From: Luscinia megarhynchos
Taxonomy: Eukaryota > Chordata > Aves > Passeriformes > Turdidae
Length of the DNA stretch: 64,000 nt
Assembly: GCA_034336665.1 (NCBI GenBank)
Contig: JAPFBE010000003.1
Coordinates: forward strand, 62,291,352-62,355,351
Direction: 5' to 3'
Each line of letters begins with the position of its first letter. The first letter of the stretch is position 1. A program made the position numbers and the translations under genes. The notes beneath the pieces are model-generated. The model did not search any database and had not been told where the DNA came from. It worked only from the letters and a program-made list of their open reading frames with translations. Shown here piece after piece: positions 1 through 27,600 of this stretch.

Positions 1-69
1 GGTACCAGCAGGTCACAAGTCTCATGAGGCTCGAGCAGGGCTTGCAAGGAAGTTGCTGACTCTATCACC

Positions 70-207
70 ATGAGTACCTTTTTGTTCCTTGCCTTGGATT
101 TGCTGGTCAGTGGCATGCTGCTTTGCCTGGCTCTCCATAGAGCTTGTAGCCTACAGGAATTTGGACAGAGTGGTACAGACATCGCCGACAGAGACTCTGA
201 TCACTGA
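70..207 (+). other. short ORF with hydrophobic N-terminus, function unknown
   Basis: A 45-codon ORF starts at an ATG in good context (CACCATGA) and ends with TGA. The first 27 residues are strongly hydrophobic (MSTFLFLALDLLVSGMLLCL at the start), resembling a signal peptide or membrane anchor, followed by a short acidic tail. I do not recognise it. It could be part of an upstream exon, a repeat remnant or chance. No splice or homology support can be seen. Confidence 0.12.
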
Positions 208-1003
208 CTATCCCTTTAAATGCAGTCTCATGACTTAGTCTTTGCTCCACTACCTATTAAAGAAGGAGACAAGACGTTCATAGGCAAGCTTCCATTCAGG
301 CACCCAGAAGGACACAGAAAGGCAAGACAATTTAACAGAGCTAACTGTGAGTAAATATGAAGCATTAGAGGTGCTCTCTAGAGCAAAGGGCATGGAGAAA
401 GATTTGTAGGAAATCCTGGGGTGAAAGAAGGTGCAGTAATCTTTAAAATATACCTGTATACTATCTTCAAAAGGAGAAATTCTGTAAGGAAAAGCTATTC
501 TTTCATTTTAAACATAATTCCTTTAAATATGAATCTAAGTGTCTCTTAATACAATGTTGGCCAGTGCTTAATTTCCCATAAAAATCCGATGTGGTGATTT
601 TGTGCTGCAAGCACTGGAGCCTTTTGCAAATACCACCTTTTCTTTCACTGGCATACATTTCTTAGAAGGAATATCTGGGGGAAAATTTGAAGCCAGCCTT
701 TTGCAGACTTGGACCCAAAGCCCAGCCTGGAGCTTCCAATTATATTTCTGCACCTCACAAAGGGATGGCCTTCCTCCTGGGAGTGCTGGGTGTGACCCCC
801 TTTCTGCTGAGGACAGAAAGGAGCAGTGGGTGCTCAGCAGCATGGGGACTGCACTGAGGTGTCCCATCATGTGTGCAGGTAGCTCATTTTTAACCAAGAG
901 CCTGTGTGTCTCCACGTTCTGTAATGGCCAACCATCTTATACAGCATTCTAGAAAATTGAGTCCTTGTCAGTCAACAGAGACATCAGCATGTCTGATACA
1001 TAT
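208..1003. other. upstream flank of SERPINE3, no gene recognised
   Basis: No coding exon is recognised. Both strands are open over roughly 570-950, but the translations look arbitrary. A CAG/GTAGCT junction near 879 could be a splice donor for an untranslated SERPINE3 exon; this is speculative. The SERPINE3 promoter may lie here or further left. Confidence 0.4.
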
Positions 1004-1142
1004 TTCTCTTTTCTTTTCTTTTCTTTTCTTTTCTTTTCTTTTCTTTTCTTTTCTTTTCTTTTCTTTTCTTTTCTTTTCTTTTCTTTTCTTTTCTTTTCTT
1101 TTCTTTTCTTTTTCTTTTCTTTTCTTTTTCCTTTCTTTTCTC
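1004..1142 (+). repeat. (CTTTT)n pentanucleotide microsatellite
   Basis: Period-5 TTTTC units run almost without error from about 1008 to 1110 (around 20 copies), then become irregular up to the CTTTTCTCAG at 1133-1142. It is polypyrimidine on the + strand and lies about 140 bp upstream of the acceptor of the first SERPINE3 coding exon. Lysine/arginine-rich open frames on the opposite strand are by-products of this repeat. Confidence 0.97.
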
Positions 1143-1280
1143 AGTAGCTGCTGAGTAGACTTGGACAAGTATTTTAACAGTGATCATTACTATTACAAGT
1201 GATATCTCAACACTGATGGAATGTTCCTCTGCCAGCTCAGCCTGCTGCTTTTCTAAATATATCCATGTCATTAATTGCAG

Positions 1281-16716
<15,436 letters not shown>

Positions 16717-18113
16717 CAAGAGCAAAAGCTCTCCACTACATTACATTGTAGACACTGCTGAAATGTAGAACTGTCTAGGAATCATCAGCACCACGACTAC
16801 AGCAAAGACAGCATCCAAATAAACATCTGCAAAAAAAAATGGAACAGGTTTAGCCTTGTTCAACAATGAGCCAACAGCTTCTCCAACTTCATCATGGCTA
16901 AAGTCAGCTTGACTGTTGCTGAGTATGTAGGTCATCAGAATGAAAGTAACCCACAAAAAAAGCTTTGGGACCTTACTTCTCAAGCACAATTTTATTTCCC
17001 TGTCCTGAAGTCAAAAGCTTAAGAATAAAACTGAAATTCATTCTGACCTCAGACAATTATAACCTAGCTGATATAGAAGGTAACAAGCAAGCAGTTAAAA
17101 GCAGTGAAAAGAAAACAAAGTTCAAAGACTGCTTCAAAACTGACATGGAATAATAGAATCATTAAGGTTGGAAAATACCTCTCAAATCAGAGTCCAACCA
17201 TTAACCCAGCACTGCTAAGTCCACCACTAAACTTAGTCTCTAAATACCACACCAACACACTTCTTGAACATTTCCAAGGATGGCAATTCTACCATTTGCC
17301 AGGGCAGCCTGTTCCAGACAGAGCAGGTAAGAAGCAGAAATACCCACTCAGTGATCAAGTATTGCCAAAAAAGGTAGCAGTACTACCTCTGCTGCCTTTG
17401 AAGCATACACAACATAGAATGGACATTCCAGAACACTGAATGTGACTACTCACAACAAGAAAAAAGAGCGTTTTTCAGCATCCTGACAAAAGCTGGGATA
17501 TGGCAAGTGTTCAGCAACTCACAGCACAAGCATCAGAAACCCAGGCCCATAAAGATTTTGGGTGAAGACTGTAAACAACTGGCTCCCAAGAACAGCATCA
17601 GAGAGGACTGTTTTATTCAGTTCCCAATGAATCAAACAAAGCCTTCCAGATAATTCAGGGCATCTGGCACAGCTAAAAGACACAGCCAGTAAAGCAGTCA
17701 GTGATATTTTGTGTCCAGGCAGAAGCACTCTGTGGCTGTTCCTGCACTTGTAAAATCTTCTGACACAGAAAAGCTCTGTGCAGCCTTCCTCGAAGGCTAC
17801 TGACCCCTGCTTTACTGCACTGTATTCCTCAATAAAACTGCAGGGTTTGTCATGGCTGCACATGTGCATACAAAACATCACCTTGTTATGCTGGTCACCA
17901 AAAGTGCAAAGCACACAAGATATCCTACTGCAGCTACAATTCAGCATTAGCTCTTTCACTCATTCTCCGATTAAGAGCAAAATATCCAGTGATAGAAAAC
18001 CACTCTTCACTCTTTAACACTGATACCAGAACACAGAAGCTCTGGAAAGGGAAGGTAAAACATCATTCCAATAAAAACTGTACTCAAACCTACACAAAGA
18101 TTAAAATAGAGAT
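16717..18113. other. convergent spacer between SERPINE3 and INTS6
   Basis: About 1.4 kb lies between the likely polyadenylation signals. It holds a CR1-like fragment and two minus-strand open stretches (16741-16989 and 17519-17959). The first lacks an ATG at its open end; neither resembles a known family. Confidence 0.6.
17153..17320 (-). mobile_element. CR1 LINE 3'-end fragment
   Basis: The + strand reads ATAGAATCATTAAGGTTGGA, then GAGTCCAACCATTAACCCAG, CACTGCTAAGTCCACCACTAA and finally GGGCAGCCTGTTCCAGA. This is the reverse complement of the 3' part of avian CR1 elements, whose 3' end carries ATTCTRTG-like repeats. So the element lies on the minus strand, is truncated at its 5' side and does not code here. 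Confidence 0.85.
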
Positions 18114-18119
18114 TTTATT
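18114..18119 (-). terminator. candidate INTS6 polyadenylation signal (distal)
   Basis: TTTATT on the + strand is AATAAA on the minus strand, 464 bp past the INTS6 stop. A second minus-strand AATAAA at 18466-18471 is 112 bp past the stop and could give a shorter 3' UTR. Confidence 0.5.
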
Positions 18120-18582
18120 GATGGAATAACAAAAGTGCTTTTCTTAAATATTTTTCAAAATACATTTATACAACTTACAATAATATATCCAAAATAACTG
18201 TATATACAAAACATTACCTTGTTTAATGTATGTGCTTTTTTGTTTTGAAAATTACAAAGCAACTTTTTTGGCAAAGTTCAACCATAAGAGGTGATAGTTT
18301 TGAAGATTAGACTAAGAAAAATAGAACCTGAGGGAAAGTGACACTTATGTCCATGACAAGCAAGAAGTTCTCAATTTAGTTAAATAAAAATGTTTTTGCA
18401 GTATTTTTCACATTACAAAAATAACAGAAGTGAAGAAAAAAAGGATGATGGGTACTTCTCATCATTTTATTGAGCAGCTTCTCATTGTTTCAGGTACAGG
18501 AACTTGAGATAAGAGTGCATGTCAAAAATGAATGCAAGTAAGAACAGCAGTGCCCTGCTGTGGCTCTCTCATGTGCAGGTTC
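18120..18582 (-). other. INTS6: INTS6 3' untranslated region (predicted)
   Basis: AT-rich sequence between the stop codon and the distal AATAAA. The extent is inferred only from the polyadenylation signals; longer forms are possible. Confidence 0.5.
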
Positions 18583-18676
18583 TTAGCTGCTGTTGATATG
18601 GTTGACCTGATTGGATCTGCGATGGATTTCTTCCAGAAAACTCTCAAGCTGTTCTATCAGCATTCGTTTTTTAAAC
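18583..18676 (-). CDS. INTS6: INTS6 coding exon 18 (C-terminus, stop)
   Basis: Starts after acceptor AATCCAG with the last base of a split Arg codon, then reads FKKRMLIEQLESFLEEIHRR and SNQVNHINSS before TAA (minus-strand 18585-18583). It is the end of the helical INTS6/SAGE1/CT45 C-terminal domain. Confidence 0.96.
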
Positions 18677-21600
18677 CTGGATTTAAAAGAAACCATTACA
18701 ATGGATGCACAGAGTAATACATGAAACATCATTGAAAAAACTTCTACTGAACTCTGAAACTTCAGATGTTACTTCAGGAGCAGTGCATGATGAGACTACA
18801 CATACCTCCTACGTATACATATGTTTCCTAACATTCTGGTAAACCATTAACTTGCTTTTCCATTTGCTGAATACAAAACTACATTTACAACAGTTTATTA
18901 TAGCACATTATTATAGCTGAACATCACTCAGCCCTGAGAAATCCAGGAAAAGGAGTTAAGAGTTTGTTGCTTCCAGAAGTAAAGCTCTGAAGTACAGGAA
19001 TAAAATATACATCAAAAGGACTATAATCCTAAAGCTGGCAAACAGCTTTCAGGGATTATTTGCATGCCTTCATGAATTCAAAGTTAACAAAGTTGGTGCT
19101 GGTAGAATAACAACCACTACACAGTGCAAAGCAGATTTCCTGACAAACAAATAACTTCAATAAAGAAATTAAAGGAAAATACAGGCATCCAAACTCCATA
19201 CCTCTGAAGTCCCTGCAGCTCTATTCCATATCAGTTGTATAAATTTGATCAGTAGGCTATTCTCTCACCTCTGCTTACAGCCCTACCTCAGGAACTACAG
19301 CTCCTTGCTGTTTTCCAACTAAACCCTCCCCCTTGCAACATTTCTGTACCTCTGAGAAGCCACTTCTGACCAATGCTTGGATAGCCATATGTGTGCTCAA
19401 AGACAGGGAGCAAAAAAGATATTTTGAACTATATCCCAAGTTCAGTCCTGTGACTTCACTAAACCCCAGCAGAAGTCTCTAGATCCAGTCAGGTATCCCA
19501 AGCCATGTCCTTGGCTCACAGAGGCATGGTACCTGCCCTAATTTCCAGATCACTAGCCTCCCCATAATACCTGATGCATCCAAGAGCAACACTCAACCAC
19601 TGCCAAATTTTGTAAAGGTCTCAACTAAAGATAGCTGGAATGAAGAGATGGTGCAAGAGAAATGAGAATTACAGGTCATCTTAAAGGTCTAATTTTACAG
19701 GCACAAAAATTCCTACCCACTAAGGGCTGCCACAGACTCCAAGAACAACAATACTGTTTTGGTGTGCTGTGACAGTAAGGAAGAACATATAATTCACAAG
19801 ATACAGAACAACTCTGACAGGTAATATAACAAGCAAAAGCACAATAAAGCAATTGTTGCTATAGGAAGAGCACAATCTACATAAATGTACATGCCTCACC
19901 AAGCTGGCAATAGAAGGCTAGAGGACCTGTATTAATATCCAACATCCAGCATACCTTAAACTCTCAGCATGGTTTTCTCCTAATATTACATTGATTTTTT
20001 AATAATGAAATTTGCTTAATGCCACAGAAAAAGAACTGACTACTACAAAACATTAGAGAATAAGAAGGAACTACTCTTTGAAGTTTCTGAAGTAAGCTTC
20101 AAAGTTCTGGTTATAGTTATGATCCATGCAAGACCCTGGAATTACTAGTTCCCTGCGACTCAAACACTATTGGTTCTAATACATTTCTCCTCCTTTCATC
20201 TCAGTAAGCATGCAGAAGGCTAAGTATGGACAGTATCTTAACGATACTGTAAGGAAAAGTTTCTACCTGGATGAAAAACACAGTTGAAATCCTTATTAAG
20301 TCACTCTTCTCCAAAGAAAAGCCACCTCCATTATCAAAGTCTCAGACAGGACTACACTATCTCTGAATGAAATATGCTGAAGAGTAGAAACATGTTTTTA
20401 TGAGCATACCTGAATTTTAAAACTATTTTTAGGACAAGATTTTGAGCTAATGCTATTTCTGAAAGCCTAATTCCCAATAATTGGTAGCTCTGTTACATTT
20501 TCAAGTTAGCACTACACGCACACCTGAACTTTTTAATTTGAATGAATTTTTTTACGTTACTGTCTCTTTCTATACCACTGTCTATCTACATTTACAGGGA
20601 TTTATTAGTTACAGTTGCTAACATCTTTAAGCCAAAATTCAAGGGAAAAAAGTAAGCTTTTACAAGCAACACCTCACAAAGCTTATGCATCTCTGCTCAT
20701 TCATGGGGAATTATTTACTTACAGTACAAAGCATTGTTTTCAAACAACCGTGTAACTGTCCAGTAGTTATACATGGCATGACATGGTGCAGGTTTGTAAG
20801 AGTAATACAATTCTGTTACCTACCTTGAAGCTTCTTTTATAACATTCTGTAAAAATATCAGTCTGGTCTGTAAGTTTCCTTGTACATGCTTCAGTAAAAA
20901 GAAGATTCTTTCATATTCTTAAAGGTCAAGAGAAAAGGAACATCAGTTACTTAAAAGATGCCTACACAAGATATCTGTTTTAATAGATTTGAGTGAAATG
21001 CAACATTCAATTTTTGTAAACTTTTAAGCTGTATCTCCTATCAACTGGAGCAAGAACATCTTATTTAATGAGAACCAACATTTAAAAACCATAGGATATT
21101 GCAGCTTAGGATATTACTAACACCTATCAAGTTAATTCTAGTATGGATATAAAAAACTTTACTTTCATGAACACCAATAGGTATAGCAATGTTTTAATCA
21201 CTCCTACAGTAAGTTTTTAGCAGAGGTTTTAAAACAAATCTTTACAGCTTTGCATTTCATTTTGCTTCAGTCTCATGGTCCAGTACACTTCTAAAATAGT
21301 GATCTAACATTAATTCTTTGTTGAACTCCCATGCCAATTATCTGGAAGAAATTCAGTATACTTACTCCTTCCTGGTTTTCGGATCTCTTTCATAATTTGT
21401 GCTCTTAGCTCTATATTAATCTCTCTGGAACTTCTGCAGTGCACTGTTTTTTTCCCTTTGCTAGGTGAAGACATTGTCAAGTTCTCTTCAGTACTTGGCT
21501 CTTTACTAGCTGATTCCTCGTGATTCTCCAAAAACCCATCAACATTCAAATTATTCCCTAAATGTTCATGGCCTACATCCTCTGTATGACCTGTTGGTCG

Positions 21601-24600
21601 ATCCAATGAATTGAATGGTGAAGAGGACAGTGAAAAGTCTGAATTCACAGCATTTGGGAAAACATCTGATGAAAGGGGGTCTGTAATGTGATTCTCAATG
21701 ACATCAACTCCAACTTCATTGTTTGTTCCTGATGCTGAAAAAAGAAAGACGACATTTGCCACATTCAGATTCCTTATCATCTGATACAAATCAATGAATC
21801 AGATCATTATTAGACTCTTAAAACTATGCTCCAGCTCAGAGTCTACTGTACAAGCCAGGCACAAGAAAACTTGTTTGTGGATTATAATGCTGAGCCCATG
21901 ACTACCTCCTGGCAATTAACGACTTTCAAAAAAAAAAAAACACGCCAGTATATTTTTTACATGAAAAAGGAAATTACTTACCAACAAATGAAAAACCACC
22001 TTTAAAGAGAGTGATCTTATGACATGGTGTCTTCCCCCTTTAAATCAAGTACTAAACTACTAAATCAAGTTTAATCTAGCATTAAACATAAAGAGTTATA
22101 CAGCCCCTCAGCTTCACACCAAGGAAAGTGATTTCACTGCACTAGAGCAAAATTCAAACTAACTTCATGCTGTGATGCTTCTAGAGTATCTAAATTTCCA
22201 GGCAAAGGAAGAAAACTCTTGTCATTGTGTACACTGTCTCCTCAGGAGAAAGGAAATACATAGTTTATACTTGGAATTTATATGGAAGACTTTCATCTGA
22301 AGGACTACATGAACTCTGTAAGTAACCTCAGATGAGCACTTAAGTACTTCATTTTCAAGAGAGAGATAAAATTGCCATATTTCACAAATCAGCCAGCAGT
22401 ATTTTTAACACAAAAAAAATTTCAGATAAATTAAAAAACAAACTTAGAAGATTTTGAAGATTGACTTACTTTTGTGAATGGCAATGGGTTTAACAAGGTC
22501 AGGTTGTGCTTGTGCAATTGGTGTTGGTGGCCCTTTTCCTCCTATGTGGTTATTGACAACTGGAGGAGTTTGTGGTCGCCCTCTGAGCAGGGGGGACATA
22601 CAACGTCGCCTTTTCGGAATCCCTTGCATATTTGGTTCTCCAGGTCTTTTATGTTTATTCTGAGGTCCCGAGACAAATTCATCTGCTTCATCTATCATCA
22701 TTCCCTGTAATTAATTTAACAGGAATTCTTACGCTTCACACAAAAACCACATCGTGTAAGGTACAATTAATGCTCTGATATTACAATAATGTTTAGCATG
22801 TATAAGAGTTATACACAACATGCCACTATGTTTGTAATTCCAAATTGTCAACTAAGACCAGTGCTTAAGGCCCTTATCCAATAGTCTGCCAAGTAAGGTA
22901 AGGGAGTGGGCCACCAAATTTTCTTTTCAGTAACTGCAAAGAGACTCCTATTTAATATAAGAGCTCTAAATTATATTGGCAGTCTGGTCAATTCTAAGAT
23001 ATTTGGATAAAAGGGACAGTTAAGACTCTCAAAGTTAAGACAAGTATTTCTGTTATAATATAATTTAAAGACATAATACTGGTTTTTCAATGAAGACTGC
23101 CCTTCATAAGATACTACTAATGGAAAAACATCTGAGACACTTTCTTGTAACCATTTCTTTTACAAATATTTGAAAGGGTTTCTCCAATAGATGACTCAAA
23201 GAGCAACATAGGCAATAGCACACACACAGCAGGACATTTTTAAAAAAGGGTTACAGAAAAGTCACCTTTTTGTCCAATTTGAATGGATTGCCAAATGTAT
23301 GAAGCCTTCGTGGTTGATCAGGATCAAGTTCTCGGAGTGGAGAAGGTATTTGTTTTAGATACTCCTGATAGTTTCCCATTTGTGCTATAGGTACACTGTG
23401 AACTTGATCTATTGTAACAGAGGAGTTCATTAATACACAGTACTGCTCACATTATGACAATTTAGTCCATATCCATTTCATATCTCCAGTGTGCAGACTC
23501 TTATCATATGCATTAACAAAACAGCTTTACAAAGCTCACCATTTTTCTTGCCTAACTGGCATTTATAACACTTTTGACTTCAAGAGACTTGCTCAAATGA
23601 ATTGGTACAAGACTTGGGGATTTATCATTTTGATGCAAAATAAGCAATAGGTGTCATGCACAGGTATTAGTTTTCCAATGTCTCCCAACTTTACAACAGA
23701 GAGATGGACAGAAAAAACAGACTAGGAACAAATTAGAACTAAAACATTACTACAAACAAGATATATTAAAGCAAAGTAGCAATACCATGCTGCACACAGC
23801 TTTGACATAACTTTGCCCAGTTTTAGCCATCCAAAACTTCATTGTCAAGACTAGCTTTTTCCTGGAGCAAGGGTGACTTCTGACCACTGCAAACCAAGTT
23901 CTTAAACCATAGGGCCCGATTTTAAACTCATTCTAGTTTTAGAGTTGCCAAGCCTTTAATCCAGGAATAAATACACTAGAAGAAACTACAGAAAAAAATC
24001 CTAACATGAGTTAGTCCTCCTCCCTGAAGAACAACTACTCTAAAAGTGATAATATAATGTGAAATGTACAGATGTTAATCTGACCTATGTAGTAATGAGC
24101 AATGTACAGATGTTAATCTGACCTATGTAGCAGCAGCACTAATGCAACACAAGCTTTCACAAGCCCTTCTCACTCAACATCTTCAGTTAAATGCCACAAA
24201 GCAGTCCAAGAAGACACAGGGAAAAAGGTAAAGGAATAAATTAGCAGACTACTGAATCATTTGCTGTTGGCTCAACAGGCAAAACAACCACAGTGACAGC
24301 ACCAAGTGAGATAGCCTACTTTTCCACTGCTCACAATCCAGTTTTAAAGAGAGAGATCATGATGTTCAGAATTGCCCTGTGATTTTATCAGATACATCCA
24401 TGAGAGTTAAGAAAAACAGTGAACAAAGAATCTTCTGAAAAAGCCCATCTCCTTATATGGACTTAAGGAAAAGAACAGTGAAGCAGCAATCTTCTGTCCT
24501 CACCATTTTTTCCTCCAATAAGGTAAGGAAAAAGCATCTAAAAAAATCCATGCAGTTTAATGGTGGTATCAGACATCCACCAAGTTTTAAAGAACTACAT

Positions 24601-27600
24601 TATTTGTTATATTGTCTTTTAGCAATTATCGTATCACAGGCAGACAAAACATAAAGTATTATCTAACCTTCATCTTGTCCTTTGAGGAACTTGCGAGTAC
24701 TCTTCAATAAATTAGATCTCATTCGTGTTAACTGATCCAAAAGATTTCTTCTGGGTATGTCATAAGCATTTCTAAATGTCTGAGGTTTCAAATCCTATGG
24801 TTCCAGTAAATGAAATTCCAATTAATGCCACATAAGAAACAATATCTAGCATTTCAATGGAAGTATATTGAAAATAACAACATTACACACAGTGGTGCTT
24901 ACCTTATTCAGCAAAGCTATTTGGAACCCAGCATACTCCTTCATATTGAGGTCTAGAGGTCTATGAGGAATTTCCCCAGTAATCCCCTGTAGCAGATGTT
25001 GAAAATCGTTCCTATGTGCCATAGACAGGTTGTGTGATCTGCTTCTGACCTTAATTCCAGTCTCTTGCGCTACCTTTTTGCCTACAGAGCCAATGACTCT
25101 ATCGGACTCTATTTTGGCCTTAATTTGAAATAAATAAATAAATAAAATTGACAATATGCTCTTAAAAGGATTAGTCAGACTTATTCATTTTAAATTCCTA
25201 CCTACAAGATTCAACAATGTGATAACACACTATGATGACCATAAACAGGCTGAGCACTTAAGGAGTGTTTAATACATAACCACTTAATGCCTACTACAGT
25301 TTTAAGTACAGTGAACAGTTTTCTGCCCAGATCTTCTGCATATTTCTCCTCTGCTGCCCATTACAGTATCTAAGCACCAATATGCATGCAATGCTTTTAT
25401 TTTCATAGAATGCCATAATTTGACTAGTAATTCTCCTGCAAATCTATCTGTACTCATATAATGTTCAGCTGTTCCTGTAGAGAAGAGTAAAAACTCTCAC
25501 ATGACTGATTCTCCCACAACTGTAGTTGCAATCAGTCACCCAATGGTATCAACTTTTTTAAAGCTCAATAAATAGTTATAACAGTAGCAAATGTGAAATA
25601 TATGAAAATAACCAACTGGTTGACCAGATAGACCTAGCACCCAATATTATGTTAGATTTGTAGCAAAATTAAATGTTCATAAATGCCAGTTTTTTGACAG
25701 AATACAGTGGAAAGAACCAAAAGGAATTTATTAACAACTGCCAATTTTGGTTTTGTAACTTCACAAATTTATAGAGTACTCAAAAATTTGAATATTCATT
25801 GAGAATGCTGAGTCTTTACTGGCAGGGTCTTTCAGAAGTTATAATCTTCATGTACAATTTGCAGTGCATGTCATTACATCTTAGAGGAGGCCAAGATGTC
25901 TACATTGAGACATCAGTTCACAGACTAGTGAGCAATATGATTTAACAGGATATGCTCTAGACTTTAACATATTTGCTTCCTCTAAATCATTTATATTCCT
26001 GTTTTAAGAAAAAGCTGGTCCATAAAAACTCAAGCTACATTACAAGTACTTGGCACTACTGTTTCGTGACGTTTCAAGTTTTTTTTTATCTAGAACACAA
26101 AGCTTAACATGCACAGTTCAAAAGTGGAGGTAGCAGGGCAGAAATGCTTTAGCTGGTGCAGGAGCCTAGTCAAAGATTCAGGCATTATTCTGAACATGGT
26201 CAGCAATTTCAAACAGTCACTTGTCACTTCTACATCTGTATTGTTATTTGATATTCTGTTATGTCAGTTATCTTATTTACTGAATACTTTCCACTTCATG
26301 CCACAAGCCAAAGAAAGAACAATTTGATTCTGATGCATGGAGCACAAATTCCTATTTCCTGAAAAAATACTAAAACATCTTTAAAGACAACATGGGGTTT
26401 TTTGGATAAAAGTATCGTTACTCTCTGCACAAGTGAAAATGCCCCTTAAGCAGGAAAAAACCTCAACTTGTATCTGTCTCTATATAGATCAGCTTATAAA
26501 GTCTATTTAAATGCTATATTTTTCTTCAATTCAAAAAAATCAAAATGATTTTTTGCTAATTGCTTATGGGAAGGTATTAACTTGATCTTTCTGCTCTTTT
26601 TTTCCTACAAAGCCACTGAACTTGAGTATTTTAAGATTATCCTGCTATTAGAGTAAGTTTTTACTGCTCTTTTGCTTCAACATTACCTGCTGACTCAATT
26701 TTTTGAGATATGAAATGACACTGTAACTAAGTCCATATTCCACATTGTCAGCTATAAGGTTGGGTGCTCCCATCATTCTCACAGCTTTCTTCAAAGGCTG
26801 AAACATGGAATATATTCATGGTCATATTTAATTTTATACATCCTTCAACCAACTGTACCTATTTCAAATAGAATCTGAAGTTCTGAAAGTTCAAAAAGAA
26901 CAACAACAAAAAAAAGACTACCAGGGCAGCATTCTTTGTTGTATTAAAATGGTTTCATTCATACAGAATCAGTTAAAAATATCATTTATACAGAAATCCC
27001 AGTGTATTACGAAACTAAGAAAATTTCATAGCATTCAGGTCTCAAGCCCTCCACAGGACTCCAGTGAAAACACTGATTATGTATGAAATTTAACTATTCT
27101 CTCAAATTAATGCATATTCTACTTAAAATAGACACTACATCCATAGTGGAAAGACAACTACAACCCAGAAATTAACGCAGGCATCTTACCCCAAGGTAAT
27201 AAGGAGGCATTGTCTTCAAATAGCTTTCAAATGACTGACGCCATTTCAACGTAGGCTTTGCCTTGTGTACTTTAAACAAGTCATCTAATGGTTATAAAAA
27301 AAGCAAAGCAACAAAATGAAAGGCATGTCTACATAGCATTGCAACTTTTTTCTAAAAGATAAAATTCTAAGTAAAAAACTCTTGAAGAAATGCAAATTCC
27401 TCAATGATTAAATTAATATCTACAAGTAAACATATATACAACTAAACCAAACACACACACAAGATTAATACTGCAGCTAAAAATAAAACCTGATAAAATA
27501 TCAAATTGAATTGGTATTGAGACAACAGATGGAGAAAAATGGCTCTTATACCAGTGAAAGTAAGACCAAAACATATCTGAAAATGATGATTGAGTAAATC

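Noticed and set aside
968..1271. Lysine/arginine/glutamate-rich minus-strand proteins and Phe/Ser-rich + strand ones
   Set aside because: They are translations of the (CTTTT)n array.
16741..16989. An 82-codon minus-strand hydrophobic frame, membrane-protein-like
   Set aside because: It has no ATG at its open end (begins TTG), no recognised homology, and overlaps the SERPINE3 polyadenylation region.
17519..17959. A 146-residue minus-strand frame next to the CR1 fragment
   Set aside because: No similarity to LINE reverse transcriptase or other family is visible, and it is not adjacent to the CR1 3' end in the way a coding part would be.
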